Assembly: GCA_021733665.1 (NCBI GenBank)
Contig: JAHREI010000004.1
Location: 186,001 to 250,000 of the forward strand
Direction: 5' to 3'
DNA length: 64,000 nucleotides
From: Bacillus subtilis
GTDB taxonomy: Bacteria; Pseudomonadota; Alphaproteobacteria; Rhizobiales; Rhizobiaceae
In this document: positions 20,677 through 29,775 of the stretch, piece after piece
Layout of the letters: each line of letters begins with the position of its first letter
Numbering within the stretch: position 1 is the stretch's first letter
The notes under the pieces: model-generated
Databases searched by the model: none
The model's input: only the letters and a program-made list of their open reading frames with translations
Told to the model about the DNA's origin: nothing
Made by a program: the position numbers and the translations under genes

Positions 20677-21264
20677 TCAGCCTGCAGCCAGACGTTTCAG
20701 CTTGGAAATTGCGGTTTCAGCCGGTTCGCCATAGGCAATGGTTGAACGCAGGCGGCCGTTTTTGTCGAGAAGCAGAATGGATGCTGTGTGATCCATAGTG
20801 TAGTTCTCACCATCTTCATCGACTTTTTTGGAATAAATATTATAGGCTTTCAGCATGGTTGCGATGTCTTTCGGATCGCCGGTGATGCCGGTAATGCGGT
20901 CAGACACATTGGTAATGTATTTTTCAATATATTCCGGTGTGTCGCGCTCCGGATCAACAGTAACCATATAGCCACGAATGGCTTCGCCTTCAGGGCCGAG
21001 CTGCTTCAGCCAGCTGTCGAGGTCGAATAGAGTGGTCGGGCAAACGACAGGGCAGTGGGTGTAGCCGAAGAAGACCGCAGAAGGATTGCCGCGCAGAGAC
21101 TGGTCGGTGATTTCCTTGCCATTCATGGCAACCAGCTTAAATGCGCCGCCATAGGCACTTTCTTCACCCGAAGCCATTTGTTTATCGCGATAGGCCTGAA
21201 AACCGACAATGCCGATTGTGAAGGCTGCTACGAACAGCACCAGAACGGGAAGATATTTGCGCAT
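20677..21264 (-). CDS. SCO1/SenC copper chaperone
   Basis: 195-aa membrane-anchored thioredoxin-fold protein that delivers copper to cytochrome oxidase CuA or balances periplasmic redox state. One N-terminal membrane segment (about residues 5-23) precedes the fold. The copper ligands are C71 and C75 in HCPVVCP and the His of MDHTASILLLD. The minus-strand TGAGGAA ribosome site overlaps the stop of the small upstream gene, so the two are probably coupled. Confidence 0.93.
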   Translation of the reverse strand: MRKYLPVLVLFVAAFTIGIVGFQAYRDKQMASGEESAYGGAFKLVAMNGKEITDQSLRGNPSAVFFGYTHCPVVCPTTLFDLDSWLKQLGPEGEAIRGYMVTVDPERDTPEYIEKYITNVSDRITGITGDPKDIATMLKAYNIYSKKVDEDGENYTMDHTASILLLDKNGRLRSTIAYGEPAETAISKLKRLAAG

Positions 21265-21275
21265 AAATCAGTTCC

Positions 21276-21455
21276 TCAGAAGCACCATGAAACACCATCC
21301 ATCAGCATGGTCATGAATATGGTGTCGCTGTAATTCATCCAACCTGCAAACAAAGCACCTGCAATCAGTGCGGTGATCAGCACCACACTGGTAATCCAGA
21401 GCAATTTTCTGTTGTCTTGCCTGTCGGCCTGTCTGTCAGCGGTCGTCATATTCAT
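21276..21455 (-). CDS. Small membrane protein upstream of sco
   Basis: A 59-aa open frame in the sco operon position, stop 11 bp from the sco start. It has a polar, charged N-terminus (MNMTTADRQADRQDNRK), one membrane helix (LLWITSVVLITALIAGALFAGW) and a short tail ending MLMDGVSWCF. The operon position, the stop overlapping the sco ribosome site and the compact single-helix design support it as real. I recall similar small proteins beside sco genes in rhizobia but cannot verify this. An inner ATG two codons later is an alternative start; the ribosome site is weak. Function unknown. Confidence 0.6.
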   Translation of the reverse strand: MNMTTADRQADRQDNRKLLWITSVVLITALIAGALFAGWMNYSDTIFMTMLMDGVSWCF

Positions 21456-21563
21456 GTTATAACGCGGACTGATCTGTTTGGCAAAGGTTGTCTGACTGGA
21501 ATTCTCATCTTTAATGAAATTTCAGAAAGTTTTGAAATTTACTATGTGCAGGAATGAAGTGCT

Positions 21564-22211
21564 ATGACTGAGGATGCGCCGGAGTTCTCGCGCGATGTGC
21601 AGCCGAAAATTCACCCGAGTTCGCAACTGAAATCGGTTAAACTCGGAAAATATACCGAAATCGGCGAACGCGTGATTTTGCGCGATGTGCAGATCGGCAA
21701 TTTCACTTATCTGGAGCGTAACGGCGAGGGGATTTATGCCGAGATCGGGCATTTTTGCTCTATTGCCTCGAATGTGCGCATTAATGCGCTCGAGCATCCG
21801 ATGCAGCGTCTGACCATGCATAAGATGACCTATCGTCCGAATGAATATTTCCGCAATATTGGCGTGGATATGGACTATCGTGCGCATCGTTCTTCCCGAC
21901 GGGTGACAATTGGCAATGATGTGTGGATTGGTCATGGTGCGGTGATTTTACCCGGTGTGACTATCGGCACCGGTGCGGTGATCGGTGCGAATGCCGTCGT
22001 CTCTAAAGACGTGCCGCCTTATATGATTGTTGCCAGTGTACCGGCGAAAATTTTGCGGCCGCGTTTTGATGAGAAAACCGTGGAACGTTTGTTGCAAAGT
22101 GCGTGGTGGGACTGGCCGGTAGAACTAATCTACAAAGCACTGCCGGATATCCAGACTATGGAGATCAATGCGTTTCTGGATAAATGGCTGCCACTGGCAG
22201 AGGGCATATAA
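21564..22211 (+). CDS. Hexapeptide-repeat acyltransferase (CatB/PhnO-associated type)
   Basis: 215-aa left-handed beta-helix protein with isoleucine-patch hexapeptides (KLGKYTEIGERVILRDVQIGNFTYLERNGE, then VTIGNDVWIGHGAVILPGVTIGTGAVIGANAVVSKDV). The layout, with an inserted loop (HPMQRLTMHKMTYRP) and a C-terminal helix, fits xenobiotic-type acetyltransferases and the related group seen with phosphonate genes. No phn genes are nearby, so the substrate is unknown. Confidence 0.8.
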   Translation: MTEDAPEFSRDVQPKIHPSSQLKSVKLGKYTEIGERVILRDVQIGNFTYLERNGEGIYAEIGHFCSIASNVRINALEHPMQRLTMHKMTYRPNEYFRNIGVDMDYRAHRSSRRVTIGNDVWIGHGAVILPGVTIGTGAVIGANAVVSKDVPPYMIVASVPAKILRPRFDEKTVERLLQSAWWDWPVELIYKALPDIQTMEINAFLDKWLPLAEGI

Positions 22212-22266
22212 GCTGCTTATATTGAACCTTGCACTTTGTTTCTGATCCCGAAAACAGGAGATGCTG

Positions 22267-22764
22267 ATGAAACGCTTTCTGACTGTCGCTGCTCTGGGTA
22301 CAGGTCTGGTCTTGTCTGCTCTGGCAGGCACTGCGCAGGCTGAAGAGGTCGGAAAAGTCGGTGTGGACTGGCTTGGCAATGATATCGTGATTGATGCGGT
22401 TCAGGATCCGAAAGTGCAGGGTGTGACCTGCCATCTCGCCTCGTTCTCGCGCGGAATGATTGACCGTCTGCAAAAAGGCAACTGGTTTGAAGACCCGTCC
22501 AATGCGTCGATTTCCTGCGAACAGACAGGGCCGATTACCATCGGTGATATCAAGTTGGGCAAAGGCGGTGAGCGGGTATTTTCCGAGCGCACCAGTCTGA
22601 TCTGGAAGAAACTGGTGATTACCCGTGTGTATGATCAGACAAATAATACGCTGGTTTATTTGGCACATGCCTCACAGGTGCAGGATGGTTCTGCCAAAAC
22701 ATCTATTGCGACAGTGCCGCTCTATCGTGGTGATGTGATGTGGGAAAAGGGTAAGCCCCAATAA
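22267..22764 (+). CDS. creA: CreA family periplasmic protein
   Basis: 165-aa secreted protein with a cleavable signal (MKRFLTVAALGTGLVLSALA, then GTAQA). The mature part has the CreA features EEVGKVGVDWLGNDIVIDAVQDP, one disulfide-capable Cys pair (GVTCHLASF and ISCEQTGP) and a conserved IWKKLVITRVYD segment. CreA function is not established. ATG 22267 is preferred to 22261 because ACAGGAG ends directly before 22261. Confidence 0.88.
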   Translation: MKRFLTVAALGTGLVLSALAGTAQAEEVGKVGVDWLGNDIVIDAVQDPKVQGVTCHLASFSRGMIDRLQKGNWFEDPSNASISCEQTGPITIGDIKLGKGGERVFSERTSLIWKKLVITRVYDQTNNTLVYLAHASQVQDGSAKTSIATVPLYRGDVMWEKGKPQ

Positions 22765-22776
22765 ACAGATTATAAG

Positions 22777-22805
22777 AAAATGCCGGTTATGACCGGCATT
22801 TTTTA
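22777..22805 (+). terminator. Terminator after creA
   Basis: AAAATGCCGGT and ACCGGCATTTT form the stem around a short loop, with a T-run. Confidence 0.85.
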
Positions 22806-22830
22806 TGCCTGCTTTTTGTATAAATTTCAC

Positions 22831-22876
22831 TTGACGGAAATTAAAATCAAGCGCCTAGTTGCAAATGAATTTCATT
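22831..22876 (+). promoter_or_regulatory. mntH promoter with Mur/Fur-type operator
   Basis: TTGACG (22831-22836) and CCTAGT (22854-22859) are spaced by 17 bp. Directly downstream, AATGAA-T-TTCATT (22864-22876) is a perfect 6-1-6 inverted repeat inside TTGCAAATGAATTTCATTACC. This resembles the manganese-responsive Mur/Fur boxes upstream of mntH and sit genes in Rhizobiales. Its position over the transcription start fits repression by Mn-loaded Mur. Confidence 0.55.
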
Positions 22877-22903
22877 ACCAACTGTTGCAATGAAGATAAT
22901 TTG

Positions 22904-24268
22904 ATGAAGACAGATGAATTTATTTTGGCAGAAAGTGCGGAGAAATCCGCAGGCTGGCGGCAACAGGGTGCAGCCAAATCACTGGCTGAGGTGAACGGAT
23001 CAATTGCGGTTCCGCGCCACGGTAGTCGCTGGAGAAAACTGATGGCCTTTACGGGCCCCGGTTACCTCGTGGCCGTGGGTTATATGGATCCCGGCAACTG
23101 GGCAACATCCATCGCCGGTGGTTCGAAATTCGGTTATACGCTACTGGTTGTGGCGCTGGTTTCCAATATTATGGCTATCCTGCTGCAATCACTCTGCACT
23201 CGTCTGGCTGTTGCCACGGGGCGTGATCTGGCGCAGGCGTGTCGCGATGCCTATTCACCGGCAATGGCCTGGTTCTTATGGATTGGTGCAGAGATTGCGA
23301 TTTGTGCGACTGATCTTGCCGAGGTTATCGGCACGGCGATTGCCCTGAATTTGTTGTTCGGTATGCCGCTCGAGCTTGGTGTTTTGCTCACGGCTCTGGA
23401 CGTCTTTGTTGTTCTCTATATGCAGAGCAAAGGCTTTCGCTGGATTGAGGCCTATGTGCTGGTTTTGCTGGGCGTGATTGCCGCGTGCTTTCTGGTGCAG
23501 ATTGTACTTGCCGATCCGGAGTGGGGCGCAGTTTTGCGTGGTTTTGCGCCGACAACCGAGATCGTGACCAATCCGGAAATGCTCTATTTGTCGCTGGGGA
23601 TTATCGGCGCAACGGTGATGCCGCATAATCTTTACTTACATTCGGGTATCGTGCAGACGCGTAAATATGGCGGTAATTTAGAAGAAAAACGCGAGGCGAT
23701 TACCTATTCCACATGGGATTCCACCATTGCGCTGATGCTGGCGCTGGCGGTTAATGCGTCTATCCTCATTCTGGCGGCGGCGACTTTCCACAAAGTCGGC
23801 CGTACCGATGTGGTTGAGATTGAGCAGGCCGAAGCGCTGATTGCCCCTCTGCTTGGCAGCACACTCGCACCAATCCTGTTTGGTGTCGCTTTGCTCTGTG
23901 CGGGGCTGAACTCAACAGTTACGGCTACCTTGGCTGGTCAGATCGTGATGGAAGGCTTCATCAATTTCCGTATACGCCCATGGATCAGACGGATGATCAC
24001 GCGCGGGCTGGCGATTATACCGGCGATTATTGTGACGATGCTTTACGGGAATAAAGGCACGGCCAATTTGCTGATCCTCAGTCAGGTGGTGCTGAGTCTG
24101 CAACTGCCTTTTGCGATTGTACCGCTGATTATGTTTACGTCGGATCGCAAAAAGATGGGGGCTTTGCGCTCACCTCTCTGGCTGACAGCCAGTGCATGGC
24201 TGGTGGCGCTGATCGTAATCCTGCTGAACCTGAAGCTGATTTATGATGTGGCCACGGGATTAGCCTGA
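22904..24268 (+). CDS. mntH: Nramp-family Mn2+/divalent metal transporter
   Basis: 454-aa proton-coupled metal importer. The metal-binding DPGN motif of helix 1 is at residues 62-65 (MDPGNWATS) and the helix 6 motif [13 protein letters not shown] is near 235. About eleven hydrophobic segments follow the family pattern. The start MKTDEF is chosen over an upstream in-frame ATG at 22865 that lies inside the operator. Probably monocistronic, as a terminator follows. Confidence 0.93.
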   Translation: MKTDEFILAESAEKSAGWRQQGAAKSLAEVNGSIAVPRHGSRWRKLMAFTGPGYLVAVGYMDPGNWATSIAGGSKFGYTLLVVALVSNIMAILLQSLCTRLAVATGRDLAQACRDAYSPAMAWFLWIGAEIAICATDLAEVIGTAIALNLLFGMPLELGVLLTALDVFVVLYMQSKGFRWIEAYVLVLLGVIAACFLVQIVLADPEWGAVLRGFAPTTEIVTNPEMLYLSLGIIGATVMPHNLYLHSGIVQTRKYGGNLEEKREAITYSTWDSTIALMLALAVNASILILAAATFHKVGRTDVVEIEQAEALIAPLLGSTLAPILFGVALLCAGLNSTVTATLAGQIVMEGFINFRIRPWIRRMITRGLAIIPAIIVTMLYGNKGTANLLILSQVVLSLQLPFAIVPLIMFTSDRKKMGALRSPLWLTASAWLVALIVILLNLKLIYDVATGLA

Positions 24269-24280
24269 CAAGTATAATAA

Positions 24281-24309
24281 AAAAGCCGGAGAAAACTCCG
24301 GCTTTTTTT
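24281..24309. terminator. Bidirectional terminator, mntH and symporter gene
   Basis: AAAAGCCGGAG and CTCCGGCTTTT around a short A-loop, with A- and T-runs on both sides, between convergent genes. Confidence 0.88.
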
Positions 24310-24319
24310 GTGTCATATT

Positions 24320-25696
24320 TTAAGCTGCAACGCCTTGCGCTGTCAGATGTGACGGATCGATATCGTCGATGTTTTTTTCGCTGTTATAGACAGCTTCATC
24401 GAGAATACCTTCGCGCTTGGCAACAACTGCCGGTACCAATGCCTGACCAGCAACATTGACTGCTGTACGTCCCATATCGAGGATCGGGTCGATGGAGAGC
24501 AGCAGACCAACACCTTCAAGCGGCAGACCAAGAGTGGAGAGGGTGAGGGTGAGCATCACTACCGCACCGGTCAGACCGGCTGTCGCTGCTGAACCAAGCA
24601 CGGAAACAAAGGCGATCAGCACATATTCTTGCAGGCCGAGCGGCAGGCCGAAATACTGAGCGATAAAGATAGCCGAGATCGCCGGATAGATTGCAGCACA
24701 GCCATCCATTTTGGTTGTTGCACCGAGCGGCACAGCAAAAGCTGCATATTCACGCGGCACACCGAGATTGCGTTCGGTCACGGCTTCTGTCACCGGTAAA
24801 GTGCCGACGGACGAGCGGGACACAAAAGCCAGCTGGATTGCAGGCCATGCACCGGCAAAGAAGCGTGATGGTTTCAGGCCGTGGAAGATCAGGATTGCCG
24901 GATAGACCACAAACAGCACGATTGCCAGACCGATATAAACGGCCGCTGCATACCAGCTGAGCTGAACCAGAGTTTCCCAGCCATATTGTGCAACCGCACG
25001 GCCAAGCAGACCGATCGTGCCGAGCGGCGTTAGGCGGATAACCCACCACAGAATTTTACGCACGACCACCAGCAGCGACTGGTTAAAGGCAAGGAACGGC
25101 TTCGCAGCATCACCGGCTTTCAGCGCGGCAACGCCAAAGGCGATGGCAACAACGAGAATCTGCAATACGTTGAAGTTCAGCGAAGTGGTGGCGGCATCTT
25201 TGCCCAGTTTGGTGCTGGCTTCTAGGCCGAGCATATTGGCAGGCACCAAGCCTTTGAGGAAGTCGAGCCATGAACCGGCAGAGGCAGGCGCTTTGGCAGC
25301 TTCTGCAGCAACACCGGAACCGATACCTGGCTGAATAATCAGGCCGAGGGCAATACCAATCAGTACTGCAATGAATGAGGTGATCGCAAACCACAGCAGG
25401 GTCTGCCAGACCAGTTTGGCGGCATTGTTAAGCGCAGCCAGATTGGCAATGGAAGCTACAATCGCGGTGAATACCAGTGGCGGCACCAATGCGCGTAGCA
25501 TCTGCACGAAGATCGAACCGATTGTCTGCAGTGTTACAGAGAGCCAGTTGGCATTGCCGTTAATATCAGGCCCCATATTGCGGGCAAGAAGACCAAGCAG
25601 CAGACCAATAACCATTGCGGTCAATACCTGAAAACCGAAATTCAGATAGAGTGGTTTGGCCTGCGCAGAAGATTTTTTCACATGAGCGTCGGACAT
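24320..25696 (-). CDS. Dicarboxylate/amino acid:cation symporter (DAACS family)
   Basis: 458-aa membrane carrier of the GltP/DctA superfamily importing glutamate/aspartate or C4-dicarboxylates with Na+ or H+. The hairpin-1 serine-rich stretch is VSRSSVGTLPV, the cation/substrate motif (usually NMDG) appears as KMDG in PLGATTKMDGCAAIY, and GSAATAGLTGAVVM forms hairpin 2. ATG 25696 is preferred to a TTG 15 bp upstream. Asn to Lys in the MDG motif is unusual for classic GltP/DctA members, so the substrate is left open. Confidence 0.87.
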   Translation of the reverse strand: MSDAHVKKSSAQAKPLYLNFGFQVLTAMVIGLLLGLLARNMGPDINGNANWLSVTLQTIGSIFVQMLRALVPPLVFTAIVASIANLAALNNAAKLVWQTLLWFAITSFIAVLIGIALGLIIQPGIGSGVAAEAAKAPASAGSWLDFLKGLVPANMLGLEASTKLGKDAATTSLNFNVLQILVVAIAFGVAALKAGDAAKPFLAFNQSLLVVVRKILWWVIRLTPLGTIGLLGRAVAQYGWETLVQLSWYAAAVYIGLAIVLFVVYPAILIFHGLKPSRFFAGAWPAIQLAFVSRSSVGTLPVTEAVTERNLGVPREYAAFAVPLGATTKMDGCAAIYPAISAIFIAQYFGLPLGLQEYVLIAFVSVLGSAATAGLTGAVVMLTLTLSTLGLPLEGVGLLLSIDPILDMGRTAVNVAGQALVPAVVAKREGILDEAVYNSEKNIDDIDPSHLTAQGVAA

Positions 25697-25895
25697 GGAT
25701 TTTTCTTTCAAAACAAGTGAAGCGAAGGGGCAAATTTGCTCCTCCGCTTGTTGAGTTGAAATTTATCCGAGATTTATATGCCCGTTAAGCAATGGGATGC
25801 TGCTGGCGAGCTGCCTTTTATGACGCTATGCTCTTATACGGTGCAATATTGGAAAATTATTCCGTTTTTCTTTTTTGTACGGATTTTTATCCTGA
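25697..25895. other. Upstream region of the symporter gene
   Basis: Between the symporter start and the truncated Nudix stop. It is AT-rich and probably holds the symporter promoter. Remnants of the missing Nudix C-terminus were looked for in all minus-strand frames; none is convincing. Confidence 0.3.
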
Positions 25896-26081
25896 TCAGA
25901 GACTCTGTATATTCAGTTCTTCCCGCAGCTCACGGATTGCAGCCTGATCGTGCGTTTCACCACTTTCTAGATGGCCGCCGAACAATGCCCAGCAATTCGG
26001 GTATGTCCGGCGGTGTGGTGATCTTTTGCCTAGCAGAGTTTGTCCGTTGCGATAGAGCAGGACATTACTGATAGGGCTCAT
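25896..26081 (-). pseudogene. Truncated Nudix hydrolase coupled to uvrD
   Basis: A 61-aa frame containing a Nudix N-terminus and a complete Nudix box (GGHLESGETHDQAAIRELREELNI, about residues 35-58), then a stop three residues later. Family members are usually 120-160 aa, so the second half of the fold is gone. The start overlaps the uvrD stop (ATGA), so it is still expected to be translated. The catalytic residues remain but a folded enzyme is unlikely. I treat it as a decayed gene. Confidence 0.7.
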
Positions 26082-28579
26082 ACAGGGCTTACAAAGCTGT
26101 CAATGACGCGTTTTTGTCCGGCATGGTCAAAGTCGATTGTCAGTTTGTTGCCGTCAATCGAGGCGACATTGCCGTTGCCGAATTTCATATGGAAAACACG
26201 GTCGCCGACCTTAAACGCAGATGCAGTTGAGGAAACGGATTTTGCAACCAGTTCACCATCAATCACTTTGCCTTTGACCGAACCGCGGCCGGCACCGAAG
26301 CCGGAATCCGTTTCTCCATAACCGATACGCTCGACATTGGCACCCGAGCGCGAGCCCCAATTGTTACGTGTCGCATCGGAGCGGTTTTGTTGCGCGCGCT
26401 GCCAGCCCGGTGTGGAGTAGGAATTGGCGAACGGATCACCGCGCCCCACACTATCAAAACGTGACTGGCCGTAGCCGCCGCCATAGGAACTGTCAGATTC
26501 TGCAATATCCACATGCTCTTCCGGCAGTTCTTCCAAAAAGCGGGAAGGGATCGTGGTCTGCCACATGCCGTGAATACGGCGGTTGGATACAAACCAGATA
26601 TGCAGATTTTTCTTGGCGCGTGTCACGCCGACATAAGCGAGGCGGCGTTCTTCTTCCAGCCCTGAGCGGCCGCCTTCATCCAGCGCACGCTGATGCGGGA
26701 ACAGACCTTCTTCCCAACCCGGCAAGAAAACGGTTTGAAATTCCAGACCTTTGGCAGAGTGCAGCGTCATGATGCTGACGGCATCCATGCCTTCATTCTG
26801 TTCCGTATCCATGACCAGAGCCACATGCTCGAGAAAACCGCGCAGGCTTTCATAGTCTTCCATGGAACGGATCAGTTCTTTCAGGTTTTCCAGACGACCC
26901 GGTGCTTCAGCGGAGCGGTCATTCTGCCACATCGCCGTATAGCCGGATTCATCAAGAATGATCTCTGCCAGTTCCGTATGGGATTTATTATCAAGCAATC
27001 CCTGCCAGCGCCGGAAGTTCTCGACCACTTCGCGCAGTGCTGAGCGGGCTTTTGGTTTCAGCTCTTCCGTCGCAATCAGATCCTCTGCCGCAAGCAGCAT
27101 CGGCATATTTTTTGCACGTGCATAATCATGCACCAATCGCAGGCTGGCTTCACCAAGACCGCGCTTTGGTGTGTTGACGATACGTTCAAAAGCCAGATCA
27201 TCAGCGGGTTGCGCAACCACGCGGAAATAAGCCATGGCATCACGGATTTCCTGACGCTCATAGAAGCGCGGGCCGCCGATAACGCGGTAATTCAGGCCGA
27301 GTGTTACAAAGCGGTCTTCAAACTCGCGCATTTGGAACGAAGCACGTACCAGAATAGCCATATCATTAAGCAGATGTCCGCGGCGCTGTGCCTGTTCAAT
27401 CTCTTCACCGACTGCGCGGGCTTCTTCTTCAGAATCCCAAGCCGCATGAACATGCACTTTCTGGTCATCATCACTGGCTGCCTGCGGCAATAGTGTCTTG
27501 CCAAAGCGCCCTTCATTATGTGCGATCAGATAGGATGCAGCTCCCAGAATATGCGGTGTGGAGCGGTAATTACGCTCGAGACGGATGATCGTCGCGCCCG
27601 GAAAATCTTTGTCAAAACGCAGAATATTGTCGACTTCCGCCCCGCGCCAGCCATAGATCGACTGATCATCATCGCCAACACAACAGATGTTAATCTGTTG
27701 TGTAGTATTCACGCTGTCGTTGCTACTTGGTCTCTGCGCCAGCAGTCGCAGCCACATATATTGCGCGGTGTTGGTATCCTGATACTCATCCACCAGAATA
27801 TAGCGGAATTTTGCGTGATATTCGCGCAGGATGTCCGGATATTTGCGGAAAATCCGGATCGGATGCAGCAAAAGATCACCGAAGTCACAGGCATTCAGTG
27901 TTTTTAATCGTTCCTGATAGGCATAATAAAGCTCACGCCCTTTGCCATTGGCAAAAGCACGCGCATCACCTTCGGAAATTTCGGACGGCCCATAGCCCTT
28001 ATTCTTCCAGCCATCGATCATCATCGAGAAAGAGCGTGGCGTCCAACGTTTGTCGTCCAGTCCTTCAGCCTGAATAAGCTGCTTGAGCAGGCGGATCACA
28101 TCATCCGTATCAAGAATAGTGAAGTCAGAACGCAGTCCTGCCAGTTCGGCATGACGACGCAGAATTTTGACCCCGATCGAGTGGAAAGTACCAAGCCAAG
28201 GCATGCCTTCAACGGCACCGCCGAGCAGATGGCCGATACGCTCTTTCATCTCGCGTGCAGCTTTATTGGTAAAAGTCACTGCGAGAATCTGGCTCGGAAA
28301 AGCGAGATGTTGTTGGATGATATGGGCAATACGAGTAGTCAACACACGGGTTTTACCGGTGCCAGCGCCAGCCAGAACCAGAACGGGCCCTTCAGTCGTT
28401 TCAACTGCCTGCCGCTGCTCGGGATTTAACCCTTGCAGATAGTCTGGTTCACCGCGCTGCTGGTTACGCGCCTGCATAGCCCGCGCAGCAATACCTGCCG
28501 ATGGGCCAGCTTGCGGTTTAGGTGTGGCCGGTACATCCGGCTCCCCGAAGAAGGGAATATCATCTGGAAAATCTGACAT
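26078..28579 (-). CDS. uvrD: ATP-dependent DNA helicase UvrD/PcrA
   Basis: 833-aa SF1A 3'-5' helicase of excision repair and replication-fork maintenance. Motifs are visible in order: Walker A LAGAGTGKT, VDEYQDTN, GDDDQSIYGWRGA, LERNYRST, TLHSAKGLEFQTVF and AYVGVTRAKK. The C-terminal region ends in a Tudor-like segment (VFHMKFGNGNVASIDGNKLTIDF) typical of UvrD/PcrA that contacts RNA polymerase. The start MSDFPDD at 28579 follows TTCGGAAC; an upstream in-frame ATG at 28627 is inside the neighbouring terminator. Confidence 0.95.
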   Translation of the reverse strand: MSDFPDDIPFFGEPDVPATPKPQAGPSAGIAARAMQARNQQRGEPDYLQGLNPEQRQAVETTEGPVLVLAGAGTGKTRVLTTRIAHIIQQHLAFPSQILAVTFTNKAAREMKERIGHLLGGAVEGMPWLGTFHSIGVKILRRHAELAGLRSDFTILDTDDVIRLLKQLIQAEGLDDKRWTPRSFSMMIDGWKNKGYGPSEISEGDARAFANGKGRELYYAYQERLKTLNACDFGDLLLHPIRIFRKYPDILREYHAKFRYILVDEYQDTNTAQYMWLRLLAQRPSSNDSVNTTQQINICCVGDDDQSIYGWRGAEVDNILRFDKDFPGATIIRLERNYRSTPHILGAASYLIAHNEGRFGKTLLPQAASDDDQKVHVHAAWDSEEEARAVGEEIEQAQRRGHLLNDMAILVRASFQMREFEDRFVTLGLNYRVIGGPRFYERQEIRDAMAYFRVVAQPADDLAFERIVNTPKRGLGEASLRLVHDYARAKNMPMLLAAEDLIATEELKPKARSALREVVENFRRWQGLLDNKSHTELAEIILDESGYTAMWQNDRSAEAPGRLENLKELIRSMEDYESLRGFLEHVALVMDTEQNEGMDAVSIMTLHSAKGLEFQTVFLPGWEEGLFPHQRALDEGGRSGLEEERRLAYVGVTRAKKNLHIWFVSNRRIHGMWQTTIPSRFLEELPEEHVDIAESDSSYGGGYGQSRFDSVGRGDPFANSYSTPGWQRAQQNRSDATRNNWGSRSGANVERIGYGETDSGFGAGRGSVKGKVIDGELVAKSVSSTASAFKVGDRVFHMKFGNGNVASIDGNKLTIDFDHAGQKRVIDSFVSPV

Positions 28580-28626
28580 GGTTCCGAATGTAATGATTCT
28601 TAAGCGAAACGCCATAGACCAGAACA

Positions 28627-28661
28627 AATAAAGTACCTGTATTTTAGGCAGGTACTTTATT
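28627..28661 (-). terminator. Terminator between the kinase-like gene and uvrD
   Basis: A perfect 13-bp stem, AATAAAGTACCTG with CAGGTACTTTATT, loop 9 nt. On the minus strand it follows the stop of the kinase-like gene by 38 bp and ends in TTTATTTG. Confidence 0.7.
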
Positions 28662-28698
28662 CAGGTCGTTTTAATGGAATTGTGGAATAGAAACGAGG

Positions 28699-29775
28699 CT
28701 ATTCCATCTGTGTAATGCGGCGGTCTGTGAAGTTGAGGCGATGGGCTGCCAGTGCTTCCACCAGTGCCCGCATTTCCGGTTCACGCAGCAGCAATTCATC
28801 CAGCTCGGTCATCTGATTCATGGCGACGAGGCGCAGAATATCTTCACGGACAGAACCATCTGCACGGCGCGGCAGATGCGCTACCGGCTGAAGCAGCTCG
28901 ACTTTATAGCCTTTCAGACGTGCACGCAGCGATTTCTCATCGGCATTCAGGGTTTCAACAAAAGCATAAATCCCTACGCCTTTGGCTGGCAGAGAATAGA
29001 GGCTCAGGGAAACATCCTTCACGCGCGGATCAGATTTCAACGCGGAAATAATTGCCGGACCTTCATTATCAATACGGTCACCGGTGCCTTCACCATCAGA
29101 CCAGTTGAAAATGGTGCGGGTGATAAAATTATAGGCTTTTTTGCCCGTAGCCAGCCAGATACGCGACGGCAGGGAACGGCGTGCTAGAATACGTTTTTCC
29201 GTCGGGGTCATCAGGTCCGGTGCAAAATTGCGCTTCTGTTTGATGAGATGACGGAAATCTTCATAGGCCATCAGGCGGTAATAAGCACCACGACGGCGAT
29301 GAACAGAAGCCAGCTGGAAGTCAATCACAGCGGCTTCGCCTTCCGGTGTCATGAGCCAGTTTTGCGGCTTTTGCAAATCATTATGGGTCACCCCCATGCG
29401 GCGCATGTCACGCAGAATACGATGCGCCGACAAATACCATTCGCGATGGGAAGGGCGTGCCAGATGCAGTGGTGTGCCATCTGTCCATGAACGATACAGG
29501 CCGTCTTTATCTGTTGCCAGTAGCTGTGGAGTGCCTTTGATACCACGCACTTTCTTCAGGCCGCGAATTTCCCGCCGCGCCAGCCACCAGGCCAGTGGGC
29601 TGGACCACCATGGGGCAGCGCTGACTACGCGGCGGATAATGCGGGTTTCCGGCTCGCCTTCAAAATAGCCGGCACGGGTTTCCGAGAAAACATCCCGCTT
29701 GAAAACAGCAGTCTCATAGAAAGCCGGAATGGTTTCCATGAGTTGGGCATCGGTCTCGGATGTTGAATAATTCAT
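28699..29775 (-). CDS. Kinase-like protein with C-terminal ANL-ligase-like domain
   Basis: 358-aa cytoplasmic protein. The N-terminal two thirds look like a small RIO/LPS-kinase-type fold: GVTHNDLQKPQNWL (about residues 128-141) matches the catalytic HxDL/N loop and AVIDFQLAS (about 149-157) the metal-binding DFG position. The C-terminal part (about 240-340) reads PAIISALKSDPRVKDVSLSL..., ...VGIYAFVET..., ...LQPVAHLPRRADGSVREDILR. This resembles the mobile C-terminal domain of acyl-CoA/AMP ligases (ANL), including a PRxxxGxxxR-like element without the catalytic Lys. Function unknown; the kinase part is moderately sure, the second part tentative. Confidence 0.6.
   Translation of the reverse strand: MNYSTSETDAQLMETIPAFYETAVFKRDVFSETRAGYFEGEPETRIIRRVVSAAPWWSSPLAWWLARREIRGLKKVRGIKGTPQLLATDKDGLYRSWTDGTPLHLARPSHREWYLSAHRILRDMRRMGVTHNDLQKPQNWLMTPEGEAAVIDFQLASVHRRRGAYYRLMAYEDFRHLIKQKRNFAPDLMTPTEKRILARRSLPSRIWLATGKKAYNFITRTIFNWSDGEGTGDRIDNEGPAIISALKSDPRVKDVSLSLYSLPAKGVGIYAFVETLNADEKSLRARLKGYKVELLQPVAHLPRRADGSVREDILRLVAMNQMTELDELLLREPEMRALVEALAAHRLNFTDRRITQME

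Noticed and set aside
21515-21524. TGAAATTTCA palindrome upstream of the hexapeptide acyltransferase
   Set aside because: Ten bases of AT-rich self-complementarity are expected by chance; the similarity to the mntH operator is too weak.
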